Shown here: positions 9,325 to 17,175 of the stretch, piece by piece
Layout: each line of letters starts with the position of its first letter
Position numbering within the stretch: the first letter of the stretch is position 1
DNA from: Azohydromonas lata NBRC 102462
Lineage (GTDB): Bacteria > Pseudomonadota > Gammaproteobacteria > Burkholderiales > Burkholderiaceae_C
Length of the DNA: 43,423 bases
Assembly: GCF_001571085.1 (NCBI RefSeq)
Contig: NZ_BCTC01000057.1
Span: 1-43,423 of the forward strand
Direction of reading: 5' to 3'
Position numbers and translations under genes: made by a program
The notes under the pieces: generated by a model
The model's database searches: none
Told to the model about the DNA's origin: nothing
Seen by the model: the letters and a program-made list of their open reading frames with translations, nothing else

Positions 9325-10149
9325 ATGGCCATGGACGTCGTTGATTACGAGATCAGGGGCGCGGAGATGCAGTTCGTCGAGATCGAGCTCGATCCCGGCG
9401 AGGCCGCAGTGGGCGAGGCCGGGAGCCTCATGTTCATGGACGGCGGCGTCGCCATGGACACGGTCTTCGGCGACGGCTCGCGCCAGGGCGGCGGCGGGCT
9501 GTTTGGCAAGCTGCTGGGCGCTGGCAAGCGGCTCGTCACCGGCGAGTCGCTGTTCACCACCGTCTACACCAACCAGGCCAGCGCCAAGCAGCGCGTGGCC
9601 TTTGCCGCGCCTTACCCGGGCAAGATCCTGCCCATGGACCTGCGCCAGCTCGGCGGCACGCTGATCTGCCAGAAGGATTCGTTCCTGTGCGCCGCGCGCG
9701 GCGTCTCGCTGGGCGTGTACCTGCAGCAAAAGCTCTCGGTGGGCTTCTTCGGCGGGGAGGGCTTCATCATGCAAAGGCTGGACGGCGACGGCCTGGCCTT
9801 CGTCCACGCCGGCGGCACCGTGGTGCGCCGCGAGCTGCAGCCCGGGCAGACGCTGCTCATAGACACGGGCTGCGTGGTGGCCATGACGCCCAACGTCAAT
9901 TTCGAGATCCAGTACGTGGGCAAGGTCAAGACGGCGCTGTTCGGCGGCGAGGGCCTGTTCTTCGCCCGCGTCACCGGCCCGGGCACGGTGTGGCTGCAGA
10001 GCCTGCCGTTCTCGCGCCTGGCCTCGCGCGTGTTCGCCGCGGCGCCTCAGACGGGCGGCGGCGGGCGCGAGGAGGGGTCGGTGCTGCCCTTCGCTGCGGC
10101 CGGCGGGCTGTTGGGCGGCCTCTTCGGCGGCGACAACGGCGACGATTGA
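9325..10149 (+). CDS. AIM24 / TIGR00266 family protein
   Basis: A 274-residue beta-rich protein of the AIM24 family (TIGR00266). Family features include an early EIELDPGEAAVGEAGSLMFM segment, GGLFGKLLGAGKRLVTGESLF, a central GGTLICQKDSFL and the late FGGEGLFFARVTGPGTVWLQ segment, plus a Gly-rich tail (GGLLGGLFGG). The bacterial members lack a settled biochemical role; the mitochondrial namesake affects inner-membrane organisation. AGAGGGG about 10 bases before the ATG at 9325 supports this start; a second ATG two codons on is possible. It stands alone, with a divergent neighbour on the left and a 160-base gap to the next gene. Confidence 0.9.
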   Translation: MAMDVVDYEIRGAEMQFVEIELDPGEAAVGEAGSLMFMDGGVAMDTVFGDGSRQGGGGLFGKLLGAGKRLVTGESLFTTVYTNQASAKQRVAFAAPYPGKILPMDLRQLGGTLICQKDSFLCAARGVSLGVYLQQKLSVGFFGGEGFIMQRLDGDGLAFVHAGGTVVRRELQPGQTLLIDTGCVVAMTPNVNFEIQYVGKVKTALFGGEGLFFARVTGPGTVWLQSLPFSRLASRVFAAAPQTGGGGREEGSVLPFAAAGGLLGGLFGGDNGDD

Positions 10150-10310
10150 CCCGGCGCCGCGCGGGGGTGTTGTGGAACCGGCGCACGCCACGCCCGGCTT
10201 GCCTTCAATCGGTGTGACGGACGTCAACATCCGAACGCCCCGGCCTGTGCCCGGGGCAGGGGGGCGTGACTACACTTGCGGCCCTCTGCAATCGGTGTGG
10301 TGTGCATCCC

Positions 10311-11330
10311 ATGAAGCTGTTTTCCAAGGTGGCGCGTACCGGCGCCGGTGTGTTCCTGCTGGCGGCCACGTCGTGGGCGGCGGCCCAGCAGGCATCGGCC
10401 CAAGGTGCGCTGCCGCCGGTGTTCGTCCTGAATTCGCTGGATGCCAACGTGAGCGTGCTGGATCGCGCCACCATGAGCCCCAAGGCGCTCATTCCCACCG
10501 GCAAGGAACCGCACCACCTCTACATGACGCCGGACGAGAAATCCATCATCGTGGCCAACGCGGTGGGCGACTCGCTGACCTTCATCGACCCGAAGACGGC
10601 GCAGGTGCAGCGCACCATCAACAACATCAGCGACCCCTATCAACTGCGCTTCTCGCCGGACATGAAGTGGTTCGTCACCGCCGGCAACCGGCTGGACCAC
10701 ATCGACCTCTACCGCTGGGAGCCCACCAACGCGGCGCAGCCGCTGCAGCTGGCCAAGCGGATTCCCGCGGGCAAGACGCCCAGCCACATCACGATAGATA
10801 CCAAGTCCAGCGTGGTGTACGGCTCGCTGCAGGACAGCGACGAGCTCATCGCCATCGACCTGCACACGCAAGCGCCGCGCTGGCGCATTCCCGTGGGCAA
10901 GATGCCGGCGGACGTGTACCTGACGCCCGACGACCGCACGCTGCTGGTGGGCCTGACCGGCGACGAGTTCGTGGAGGCCTATGACGTGAGCGGGGCGCAG
11001 CCCAAGCTCGTCAAGCGCATCGCCACGGGCAAGGGCGCGCACGCCTTCCGCACGCGCGGCGACGGCAAGCACCTCTTCGTCTCCAACCGCGTGGCCAACA
11101 CCATCAGCATGATCGACACGCAGGCGCTGTCGGTGGTGACGACCTTCCCGGCACCGGGCGGCCCGGACTGCATGGAGCTGCTGTCCGACGGCAAGACGCT
11201 GCTGGTGTCCTCGCGCTGGGCGCGCAAGGTGACCGTCATCGACACCGAGACCAAGCAGATCGTGCAGCAGGTGGCCGTGGGCCGGTCGCCGCACGGCATC
11301 TGGACCCTGGACCATGCTTCGCGCCGTTAA
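10311..11330 (+). CDS. Exported YVTN-type beta-propeller protein
   Basis: A 339-residue protein with a Sec signal peptide (about residues 1-31, ending in AQQASAQ). The rest is a series of repeats of about 40 residues of the YVTN/NHL-like type, with elements such as PHHLYMTPDEKSIIVAN, SLTFIDPKTAQV, HLFVSNRVANTISMIDTQ and VTVIDTETKQIV. These build a beta-propeller in the periplasm or outside the cell. No catalytic motif is apparent, so it probably has a binding or scaffold role. The ATG at 10311 is chosen because the signal peptide begins there; the frame is open upstream to 10266. Its 3' end overlaps the deacetylase start by 17 bases, so the two are likely translated together. Confidence 0.85.
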   Translation: MKLFSKVARTGAGVFLLAATSWAAAQQASAQGALPPVFVLNSLDANVSVLDRATMSPKALIPTGKEPHHLYMTPDEKSIIVANAVGDSLTFIDPKTAQVQRTINNISDPYQLRFSPDMKWFVTAGNRLDHIDLYRWEPTNAAQPLQLAKRIPAGKTPSHITIDTKSSVVYGSLQDSDELIAIDLHTQAPRWRIPVGKMPADVYLTPDDRTLLVGLTGDEFVEAYDVSGAQPKLVKRIATGKGAHAFRTRGDGKHLFVSNRVANTISMIDTQALSVVTTFPAPGGPDCMELLSDGKTLLVSSRWARKVTVIDTETKQIVQQVAVGRSPHGIWTLDHASRR

Positions 11331-12093
11331 GCGACTCGGCCTCCCCTTGTTGATCGCGGCCGCTGGTGCGGCAGCCGCGGCACCGGCCTGCGACAAGCCG
11401 GTGTACCTGACCTTCGACACCGGCCACATGGGCGTGGCGCCGCTGGTGGCGCAGGTGCTGCAGCGCCAGCACGTGAAGGTCACGTTCTTCCTGGCCGACG
11501 AGCGCACGCTCGAAGGCGGCAGCAGCCTGGACGAGCACTGGGCGCCCTGGTGGCGCGAGCGTGCCGCCGAGGGCCACGCCTTCGGCTCCCACACCTGGGA
11601 CCACGTGATCTGGCGCGGCGACCAGGGCGCGGCCTTTCGCATGCAGCCCACGGCCGGGGCGCAGTCCGGCCAGCGCCTCACGCTGGACGAGGCGGCCTAT
11701 TGCGAGGAATTGAAGAAGCCCGCGCGCCGCTTCGAGGCCATGACGGGGCACAAGATGCTGCCGCTGTTCCGCGCGCCGGGCGGCAAGACCTCGCCGGCGC
11801 TGCTGGCCGCGGCGCAGCGCTGCGGCTTCACGCACGTGGGCTGGGCGCCGGCCGGCTTCCTGGGCGACGAGCTCGACAGCGGCAAGTTCCCCAACGACAA
11901 GCTGCTGGCCAAGGCGCTGCGCGACATTCGCGGCGGCGACATCCTGCTGGCGCACCTGGGCATCTGGTCGCGCCAGGACCCGTGGGCGCCGGCGGTGCTG
12001 GAGCCGCTGATAGAAGGCCTCAAGCAGCGCGGCTTTTGCTTCGCCACGCTGCGCGATCATCCGCAGTACGCGGCGCTGGCCGCGGGACGTTGA
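11314..12093 (+). CDS. Secreted polysaccharide deacetylase (NodB domain) with altered motif 1
   Basis: A 259-residue protein with an N-terminal signal peptide (about residues 1-25) and a NodB homology domain (carbohydrate esterase 4). Motif 1 reads TFDTG (33-37) instead of the usual TFDDG, so the residue at the usual metal-binding Asp position is Thr36. Motif 2 is HTWDH (His93, His97), motif 3 FRAPGGK (Arg153), and a late LLAHLG supplies His214. The family removes N- or O-acetyl groups from peptidoglycan or polysaccharides in the periplasm. With motif 1 changed, activity or metal use may differ. It overlaps the propeller gene by 17 bases, which suggests a shared task. The substrate is not known. 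Confidence 0.85.
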   Translation: MLRAVKRLGLPLLIAAAGAAAAAPACDKPVYLTFDTGHMGVAPLVAQVLQRQHVKVTFFLADERTLEGGSSLDEHWAPWWRERAAEGHAFGSHTWDHVIWRGDQGAAFRMQPTAGAQSGQRLTLDEAAYCEELKKPARRFEAMTGHKMLPLFRAPGGKTSPALLAAAQRCGFTHVGWAPAGFLGDELDSGKFPNDKLLAKALRDIRGGDILLAHLGIWSRQDPWAPAVLEPLIEGLKQRGFCFATLRDHPQYAALAAGR

Positions 12094-12115
12094 CCCGCTT
12101 TTTTCGCTTTTCCCC

Positions 12116-13060
12116 ATGCAATGGTTTTTTGATCTCTTCGGCCAGGTGCAGCAGTGGCTGTTCGAGCAGCTCGTGCAGCCCGCGCTGTTCGAGCTTGGCC
12201 TGGCCAGCATCATGGAAGACGCCTTCGTCGCCACCGGCTGGCTGATGGTGGGCCTGGTGCAGCTGGCGCTCATGCTCAGCCTCATGCGGCTGCTGGAGCA
12301 GTGGCGCCCGGTGGAGCCGGTGCGCGACCGCGCCGCGGTGCGGGTGGACGTGGTCTACACGCTCATCCATCGCCTGGGCCTGTTCCGCGTGGTGCTGTTC
12401 TTCACGCTGGACCCGCTGTGGAACGACCTGATCGGCTGGCTGCGCGTGGAGGGCATGCCCACCTTCCAGCTCGACGCGCTGTGGCCCGGCGTCACCGACA
12501 TCGCGCTGGTGAGCTTCGCGATGTACTTGCTGCTCTTCGACTTCGTGGACTACCTGCTGCACCGCGGCCAGCACCGCTGGAAGTGGTGGTGGGCGCTGCA
12601 CGGGCTGCACCACAGCCAGCAGCAGCTCACGATGTGGAGCGACAACCGCAACCACCTGCTGGACGACGTGATCCGCGACAGCGCGCTGGTCATCGTGGGC
12701 CTGCTGGTGGGCATTGCGCCGGGGCAGTTCGTGGCCGTGGTGGCCTTCACGCAGTTGCTGGAGAGCATGTCGCACGCCAACGTGCGCCTGTCCTACGGTC
12801 CGCTGGAGCGCTGGGTGGTGAGCCCGCGCTACCACCGCTGGCACCACCGCACCGGCGACGGTGAAGTCGACGACGGCCACGGCCGTCCGGGCGGCGACAA
12901 TTTCTCGGTGCTGTTCCCCATCTGGGACCGCCTCTTTGGCACGGCCAACTTCGGCGAGCGCTACGTGCCCACCGGGCTGCCAGCCGACGGGCGCGACTGG
13001 GGCCGCGGCTTCTGGGCCCAGCAGTGGCTGGGTTTCAAGCGCCTGGTCGGACGGGCCTGA
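12116..13060 (+). CDS. Sterol desaturase / fatty acid hydroxylase family membrane protein
   Basis: A 314-residue integral membrane protein with hydrophobic segments at about 38-60, 85-105, 125-147 and 188-212. It carries the histidine clusters of the family: HRGQH (149-153), HGLHH (162-166), His180, His220 and HRWHH (240-244). These bind a di-iron centre that uses O2 to hydroxylate or desaturate lipid substrates. The substrate cannot be told from sequence; bacterial members act on fatty acyl, carotenoid or hopanoid lipids. The ATG is preceded by a pyrimidine tract (CGCTTTTTTCGCTTTTCCCC) and has no Shine-Dalgarno, so translation may depend on coupling to the deacetylase gene 22 bases upstream. 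Confidence 0.88.
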   Translation: MQWFFDLFGQVQQWLFEQLVQPALFELGLASIMEDAFVATGWLMVGLVQLALMLSLMRLLEQWRPVEPVRDRAAVRVDVVYTLIHRLGLFRVVLFFTLDPLWNDLIGWLRVEGMPTFQLDALWPGVTDIALVSFAMYLLLFDFVDYLLHRGQHRWKWWWALHGLHHSQQQLTMWSDNRNHLLDDVIRDSALVIVGLLVGIAPGQFVAVVAFTQLLESMSHANVRLSYGPLERWVVSPRYHRWHHRTGDGEVDDGHGRPGGDNFSVLFPIWDRLFGTANFGERYVPTGLPADGRDWGRGFWAQQWLGFKRLVGRA

Positions 13061-13140
13061 GCGCGGCGGGGCACGGCGCATCCGTCTTCAATGTTGAACC
13101 TGGGGGCCGCCGCGGCCCCTTTGCCCTGGAAAGGACTGCC

Positions 13141-14049
13141 ATGCGTCCGCTGAGGGAGCTGCTGGACGCGTTCTGGCGCGCCGCGGCCTATTGCCTGCAC
13201 CCGCGTGTGGTGGTGCTCACGCTGGCACCGCTGCTCATCGCGGCGGCGCTGGCGCTGGGCCTGGGCTGGCTGTACTGGGAAGGCGCCGTGGACGGCGTGC
13301 GGGAGCTGCTGGAGCGCTGGTCGCTCACCGCGGCGGTGCTGGGCTGGCTGGACTCCATGGGCGGGCAGGGCCTGCGCGCGGTGATCGCGCCGCTGCTGGT
13401 GGTGGCGCTGGCGGTGCCGGTGCTGGTGGTGGTGTCGCTGCTGCTGGTGTCCACGCTGTCCACGCCGGCGCTCACCAACCTGGTGGCGCGGCGGCGTTTC
13501 CCCGCGCTGCAGCGCCGCCACGGCGCGAGCTTCATGCTCAGCGTGTTGTGGGCGCTGGGCTGCTCGCTGCTGGCGCTGTTCGTTCTGGTGCTGTCGGTGC
13601 CGCTGTGGCTGATTCCGCCGCTGGTGCTGGTGCTGCCGCCGCTGGTGTGGGGCTGGCTGACCTACCAGCTCGTGGCCTTCGACGTGCTCTCGGACCACGC
13701 CAGCAAGGAGGAGCGCCGGCGCATCCTGCGCGAGCAGCGCTGGCCGCTGCTGGCCATGGGCGTGATCAGCGGCTACTTGAGCGCGGCGCCCTCGCTGCTG
13801 TGGGCCTTCGGTGCGACGGTGCTCATCCTGGCGCCGCTGCTGGTGGTGGTGTCGGTGTGGCTGTACACGCTGGTGTTCGCCTTCTCCTCGCTGTGGTTCG
13901 CCCACTTCTCGCTGGCGGCGCTGCAGCGGCTGCGCGCGCAGGAGGCGGCTGCGGCGGCGCCGTCGCCTCCGCCAGGGGGCGAGATCATCGACATGCCGTT
14001 GTCTGTCACGCCTTCGCCGCTTCAACTGCCCCGGGAACCGCACGCATGA
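13141..14049 (+). CDS. EI24/CysZ-like integral membrane protein
   Basis: A 302-residue protein with an EI24-type arrangement: an N-terminal amphipathic start (MRPLRELLDAFWRA) and strongly hydrophobic segments at about 22-46, 80-108, 135-178 and 200-255. A soluble Ala/Pro-rich tail follows. In E. coli the related CysZ moves sulfate, but many relatives are uncharacterised and this one has no sulfur-assimilation neighbour, so transport is only a possibility. AAAGGA lies 6 bases before the ATG at 13141, which fixes the start; the frame is open further upstream. Its TGA overlaps the next ATG (ATGA), which points to translational coupling with the molybdopterin-binding gene. Confidence 0.8.
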   Translation: MRPLRELLDAFWRAAAYCLHPRVVVLTLAPLLIAAALALGLGWLYWEGAVDGVRELLERWSLTAAVLGWLDSMGGQGLRAVIAPLLVVALAVPVLVVVSLLLVSTLSTPALTNLVARRRFPALQRRHGASFMLSVLWALGCSLLALFVLVLSVPLWLIPPLVLVLPPLVWGWLTYQLVAFDVLSDHASKEERRRILREQRWPLLAMGVISGYLSAAPSLLWAFGATVLILAPLLVVVSVWLYTLVFAFSSLWFAHFSLAALQRLRAQEAAAAAPSPPPGGEIIDMPLSVTPSPLQLPREPHA

Positions 14050-14840
14050 ACTTCGGCCTCATCGTCATCGGCGACGAAATCCTCTCCGGCAAGCGCCAGG
14101 ACAAGCACATGGCCAAGGCCGTGGAGCTGCTGTCCGCGCGCGGGCTGCAGCTTGCTTGGGCGCGCTACGTGGGCGACGAGCGCGAGCGCATCACGGACGT
14201 CCTGCGCCAAGCCCTGAGCAGCGGCGACGCCGTGTTCAGTTGCGGGGGCATAGGCGCGACGCCCGACGACCACACGCGCCAGGCTGCCGCCGCGGCGCTG
14301 GGGGTGCCGCTGGAGCTGCATCCGCAGGCCAGGGAGCTCATCACGCAGCGCATGCGGGAGATGGCGGCCGAGAAGGGCGTGGCCTTCGACCCGGACAGCC
14401 CGGACAACCTGCAGCGGCTCAACATGGGGATGTTCCCGCGCGGGGCGCAGATCATCGCCAACCCCTACAACCGCATTCCGGGCTTCAGCGTGGGCGAGGT
14501 GCACTTCCTGCCCGGCTTTCCGGTGATGGCGCACCCGATGATGGAGGCGGTGCTGGACACGCGCTACGCGGCGCTGCACGGCACGCAGCGCCAGCGCGAG
14601 CGCTCCGTCATCGTCATGGGCGCGATGGAGGCGGTGCTCACGCCGCTGATGGAAGCGGTGGAGGCCACGCATGAGCGCGTGCGCGTCTTCAGCCTGCCCA
14701 GCGTGGACCACCCCCAGTGGGGCCGCCACGTGGAGCTGGGCGTCAAGGGCCCTGCGGCGGTGGTGGACGCCGCGTTCGACGAACTCCGCGCGGGCCTGGC
14801 AAAGCTGCAAGCCAAGTTGGGCCCCGAGTTGGTGCGCTAG
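14046..14840 (+). CDS. Competence/damage-inducible protein A-like (molybdopterin-binding MoCF domain)
   Basis: A 264-residue protein that begins MNFGLIVIGDEILSGKRQD, the usual start of the CinA N-terminal (MoCF_biosynth, MoaB/MogA-fold) domain. It carries the loop CGGIGATPDDHTRQ (about 67-79), matching the family GG(I/L)GxTxDD signature. The C-terminal nicotinamide-nucleotide deamidase domain of full CinA is absent, so this is the short single-domain form. Members bind molybdopterin or nucleotides; a direct role in competence is not established for the short form. The start overlaps the EI24-like gene stop as ATGA. Confidence 0.88.
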   Translation: MNFGLIVIGDEILSGKRQDKHMAKAVELLSARGLQLAWARYVGDERERITDVLRQALSSGDAVFSCGGIGATPDDHTRQAAAAALGVPLELHPQARELITQRMREMAAEKGVAFDPDSPDNLQRLNMGMFPRGAQIIANPYNRIPGFSVGEVHFLPGFPVMAHPMMEAVLDTRYAALHGTQRQRERSVIVMGAMEAVLTPLMEAVEATHERVRVFSLPSVDHPQWGRHVELGVKGPAAVVDAAFDELRAGLAKLQAKLGPELVR

Positions 14841-14852
14841 CAGGAATTTCAT

Positions 14853-14869
14853 TTCACCATTTCGGTGCG
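14853..14869. promoter_or_regulatory. Strong NtrC-like binding site upstream of glnA
   Basis: TTCACCATTTCGGTGCG matches the enteric NtrC consensus TGCACCATTTTGGTGCA at 14 of 17 positions, with both half-sites (TTCACC, GGTGCG) and the 5-base spacer in place. It lies about 135 bases upstream of the predicted sigma-54 start, a usual enhancer distance. Confidence 0.65.
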
Positions 14870-14875
14870 TCAAAA

Positions 14876-14892
14876 TGCATCGAAATGGGGCG
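14876..14892. promoter_or_regulatory. Second, weaker NtrC-like site upstream of glnA
   Basis: TGCATCGAAATGGGGCG keeps the TGCA-C and GG-GC half-site core of NtrC sites. It is centred 23 bases from the stronger site, about two helical turns, as expected for cooperative NtrC dimers. CCATTTCG/CGAAATGG (14857-14864 and 14881-14888) also form an inverted repeat across the two sites. Confidence 0.5.
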
Positions 14893-14969
14893 TAGTTGAG
14901 CAGGATCATGGCCACTTTCACGAGTGCCTGCCCCGGCTTGACGCAGCACAGGGCGAAGATCGCTGAAAT

Positions 14970-14985
14970 CGGCATGCTTTCTGCT
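14970..14985 (+). promoter_or_regulatory. Sigma-54 promoter of glnA
   Basis: CGGCATGCTTTCTGCT has GG at 14971-14972 and GC at 14983-14984 separated by exactly 10 bases, and matches TGGCACG-N4-TTGCW at most core positions. Transcription would start near 14996. NtrC-like sites upstream and the ntrBC genes downstream agree with this reading. Confidence 0.6.
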
Positions 14986-15044
14986 AGATTCCAGTGCTCA
15001 AGCAAAGGCCCGGTCTCGCACCGGGCTTTTGTTCGATCTAGCAG
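14981..15044. repeat. Nested inverted repeat around the glnA leader hairpin
   Basis: CTGCTAGAT (14981-14989) and ATCTAGCAG (15036-15044) are perfect 9-base inverted arms that enclose the terminator-like hairpin at 15008-15026. The left arm overlaps the -12 element of the proposed sigma-54 promoter, so only the right arm would be in a transcript starting at about 14996. On read-through from upstream, both arms could pair. Confidence 0.5.
15008..15033 (+). terminator. Terminator-like hairpin in the glnA leader
   Basis: GCCCGGT - CTCGC - ACCGGGC followed by TTTTGTT forms a 7-bp GC-rich stem with a U-rich tail. It lies downstream of the predicted glnA sigma-54 start and 53 bases before the ATG. 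It may end transcripts from the molybdopterin-binding gene, or act as an attenuator in the glnA leader. Confidence 0.65.
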
Positions 15045-15085
15045 TTATTGACCCACTCGCACAGCACATCCGCTAGGAGAAATTG

Positions 15086-16501
15086 ATGTCCAAGACTGTC
15101 GCCGACGTGATGAAGATGGTGAAGGAGAACGAAGTCAAATTCGTCGACTTCCGCTTCACCGACACCCGCGGCAAGGAGCAGCACGTTTCGGTGCCCGTCT
15201 CCCATTTCGATGAAGACAAGTTCCAGTCGGGCCACGCCTTTGACGGCTCGTCCATCGCTGGCTGGAAGGGCATCGAAGCCTCCGACATGCTGCTGATGCC
15301 GGATGCCAACACGGCCAACATCGACCCGTTCTTCGAAGAGCCGACGCTGATCCTGACCTGCGACGTCATCGATCCGGCCGACGGCAAGCCCTACGAGCGC
15401 GATCCGCGCTCGCTGGCCAAGCGCGCTGAAGCCTACATGCGCGCTTCCGGCCTGGGCGACACCGCCTACTTCGGTCCGGAGCCGGAATTCTTCGTGTTCG
15501 ACAGCGTGCGCTGGAACATCGACATGTCCGGCTGCTTCTCCAAGATCGAGAGCGAAGAAGCCGCCTGGAACACCGGCAAGGAATACGAGCACGGCAACTC
15601 CGGTTTCCGTCCCTCCGTCAAGGGCGGCTACTTCCCCGTGCCCCCGGTCGATTCCGGCCAGGACCTGCGCTCGGAAATGTGCCTGCTGCTGGAGCAGCTG
15701 GGCATTCCGGTCGAAGTGCACCACCACGAAGTGGCCACCGCCGGCCAGATGGAAATCGGCACCAAGTTCAGCACGCTGATCGAGCGCGCTGACTGGGTGC
15801 AGCTGCAGAAGTACGTGATCCACAACGTCGCGGCCGCCTACGGCAAGACCGCCACGTTCATGCCCAAGCCCATCGTTGGCGACAACGGCAGCGGCATGCA
15901 CGTGCACCAGTCGGTGTGGAAGGACGGCAAGAACCTGTTCGCCGGCGACGGCTACGCGGGCCTGTCCGACTTCGCCCTGTACTACATCGGCGGCATCATC
16001 AAGCACGCCCGTGCCCTGAACGCCATCACCAACCCCGGCACCAACAGCTACAAGCGCCTGGTGCCTGGCTTCGAAGCCCCGGTGAAGCTGGCCTACTCGG
16101 CCAAGAACCGCTCGGCCTCGATCCGTATCCCCTACGTGGCCAATCCGAAGGGCCGTCGCGTGGAAGCCCGCTTCCCCGATCCCCTGATGAACCCGTACCT
16201 GGGCTTTGCCGCGCTGCTGATGGCCGGCCTGGACGGCGTGGAAAACAAGATCCACCCGGGCGAAGCTGCCACCAAGGACCTGTACCACCTGCCGCCGGAA
16301 GAGGACGCGAAGATCCCGACCGTCTGCCACAGCCTGGACCAGGCCCTGGAAGCTCTGGACAAGGATCGCGCCTTCCTGACCAAGGGCGGCGTGTTCACCG
16401 ACTCCTACATCGACGCCTACATCGATCTGAAGATGCAGGAAGTCACCCGCTTCCGCATGGCCACGCACCCGGTCGAGTTCGACATGTACTACGCCCTGTG
16501 A
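15086..16501 (+). CDS. glnA: Glutamine synthetase, type I
   Basis: A 471-residue GSI that makes glutamine from glutamate, ammonia and ATP in the cytoplasm, the main entry of ammonium when nitrogen is scarce. It has DGSSIAGW near the N-terminus, the Glu-rich metal site region ([11 protein letters not shown]), the [15 protein letters not shown]/metal loop, NRSASIRIP near the substrate-binding arginines, and Tyr400 in DLYHLPPEE, the position adenylylated by GlnE in proteobacteria. AGGAG at 15075-15079, 6 bases before the ATG, sets the start. Upstream NtrC-like sites and a sigma-54 promoter, and ntrB/ntrC downstream, indicate nitrogen-responsive control. Confidence 0.98.
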   Translation: MSKTVADVMKMVKENEVKFVDFRFTDTRGKEQHVSVPVSHFDEDKFQSGHAFDGSSIAGWKGIEASDMLLMPDANTANIDPFFEEPTLILTCDVIDPADGKPYERDPRSLAKRAEAYMRASGLGDTAYFGPEPEFFVFDSVRWNIDMSGCFSKIESEEAAWNTGKEYEHGNSGFRPSVKGGYFPVPPVDSGQDLRSEMCLLLEQLGIPVEVHHHEVATAGQMEIGTKFSTLIERADWVQLQKYVIHNVAAAYGKTATFMPKPIVGDNGSGMHVHQSVWKDGKNLFAGDGYAGLSDFALYYIGGIIKHARALNAITNPGTNSYKRLVPGFEAPVKLAYSAKNRSASIRIPYVANPKGRRVEARFPDPLMNPYLGFAALLMAGLDGVENKIHPGEAATKDLYHLPPEEDAKIPTVCHSLDQALEALDKDRAFLTKGGVFTDSYIDAYIDLKMQEVTRFRMATHPVEFDMYYAL

Positions 16502-16526
16502 TCCCTCAAGGGTCCTGACGTGTGCG

Positions 16527-16557
16527 AAAGGGACGGTCCTCTGGGCCGTCCCTTTTT
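16527..16557 (+). terminator. Intrinsic terminator after glnA
   Basis: AAAGGGACGGTCC - TCT - GGGCCGTCCCTTT followed by a T run forms a long stem with one G-U pair. It ends 56 bases after the glnA stop and would separate glnA from the DUF4124-like/ntrBC genes, with partial read-through possible. Confidence 0.85.
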
Positions 16558-16620
16558 GTTTATGGGGGCGGCCCCACCGGCCTTTGCGAAAATCGGGCTG
16601 CCTTCCACGGAGCCTTGCGC

Positions 16621-17175
16621 ATGAAGCACACCAGCCGGGCCCTGCTGCACGCGGCGCTGCTGTTGAGCGGCGCGGCGGCGCAGGCCCAGGGCAGCACCAC
16701 GGTCTACCGCTGCCCGGGACCGCCCATTCTCTACACCGATGCCATCAGCGCCCAGCAGGCGCGCGCGCGCGGCTGCCAGGCCGTGGATGCTTCGCCCGTG
16801 ACCATTTCCGGCACGCGGCCGCATGCGGCCTCCAGGGCCACACCGCCGGCCACCGGTGTGGCATCGGCCACGGCCGCGGCCGCATCAGGGACGGCCCCGG
16901 TGGTGGCGCGGCCCGCCGAGCGCGTGACGGCGCCGCAGCAGCGCGAGCGCGACAACGACGCGCGCGCCATCCTGCAGGCCGAGTTGCAGCGCGAGCAGAC
17001 GCGGCTGCAGCAACTGCTGGCCGAATACAACGATGGCCAGCCTGAGCGCTTGGGGCACGAGCGCAACAACCAGCGCTACCTCGACCGCGTGGCCGCACTC
17101 AAGGCCTCCATAGAGCGCAGCAGCGCCGACATCGCCGCGCTGCAGCGCGAACTGGCCCGCCTTTCCCGCCCATGA
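16621..17175 (+). CDS. DUF4124-like periplasmic protein with C-terminal coiled coil
   Basis: A 184-residue protein with a signal peptide (residues 1-about 23, cleavage near AQAQG). A short DUF4124-like motif follows (TTVYRCPGPPILYTDAI, with a second Cys in RGCQ), then an Ala/Thr/Pro-rich linker and a charged coiled coil (about residues 112-180). No enzymatic motif is seen. GGAG about 9 bases before the ATG at 16621 supports the start. The stop overlaps the ntrB ATG (ATGA), so it is probably co-translated with ntrB. Its role in nitrogen control, if any, is unknown. Confidence 0.75.
   Translation: MKHTSRALLHAALLLSGAAAQAQGSTTVYRCPGPPILYTDAISAQQARARGCQAVDASPVTISGTRPHAASRATPPATGVASATAAAASGTAPVVARPAERVTAPQQRERDNDARAILQAELQREQTRLQQLLAEYNDGQPERLGHERNNQRYLDRVAALKASIERSSADIAALQRELARLSRP

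Noticed and set aside
14022-15005. Minus-strand frame opposite the CinA-N-like gene and the glnA control region
   Set aside because: Composition typical of antisense shadow; the region is explained by the plus-strand gene and the NtrC/sigma-54 elements.
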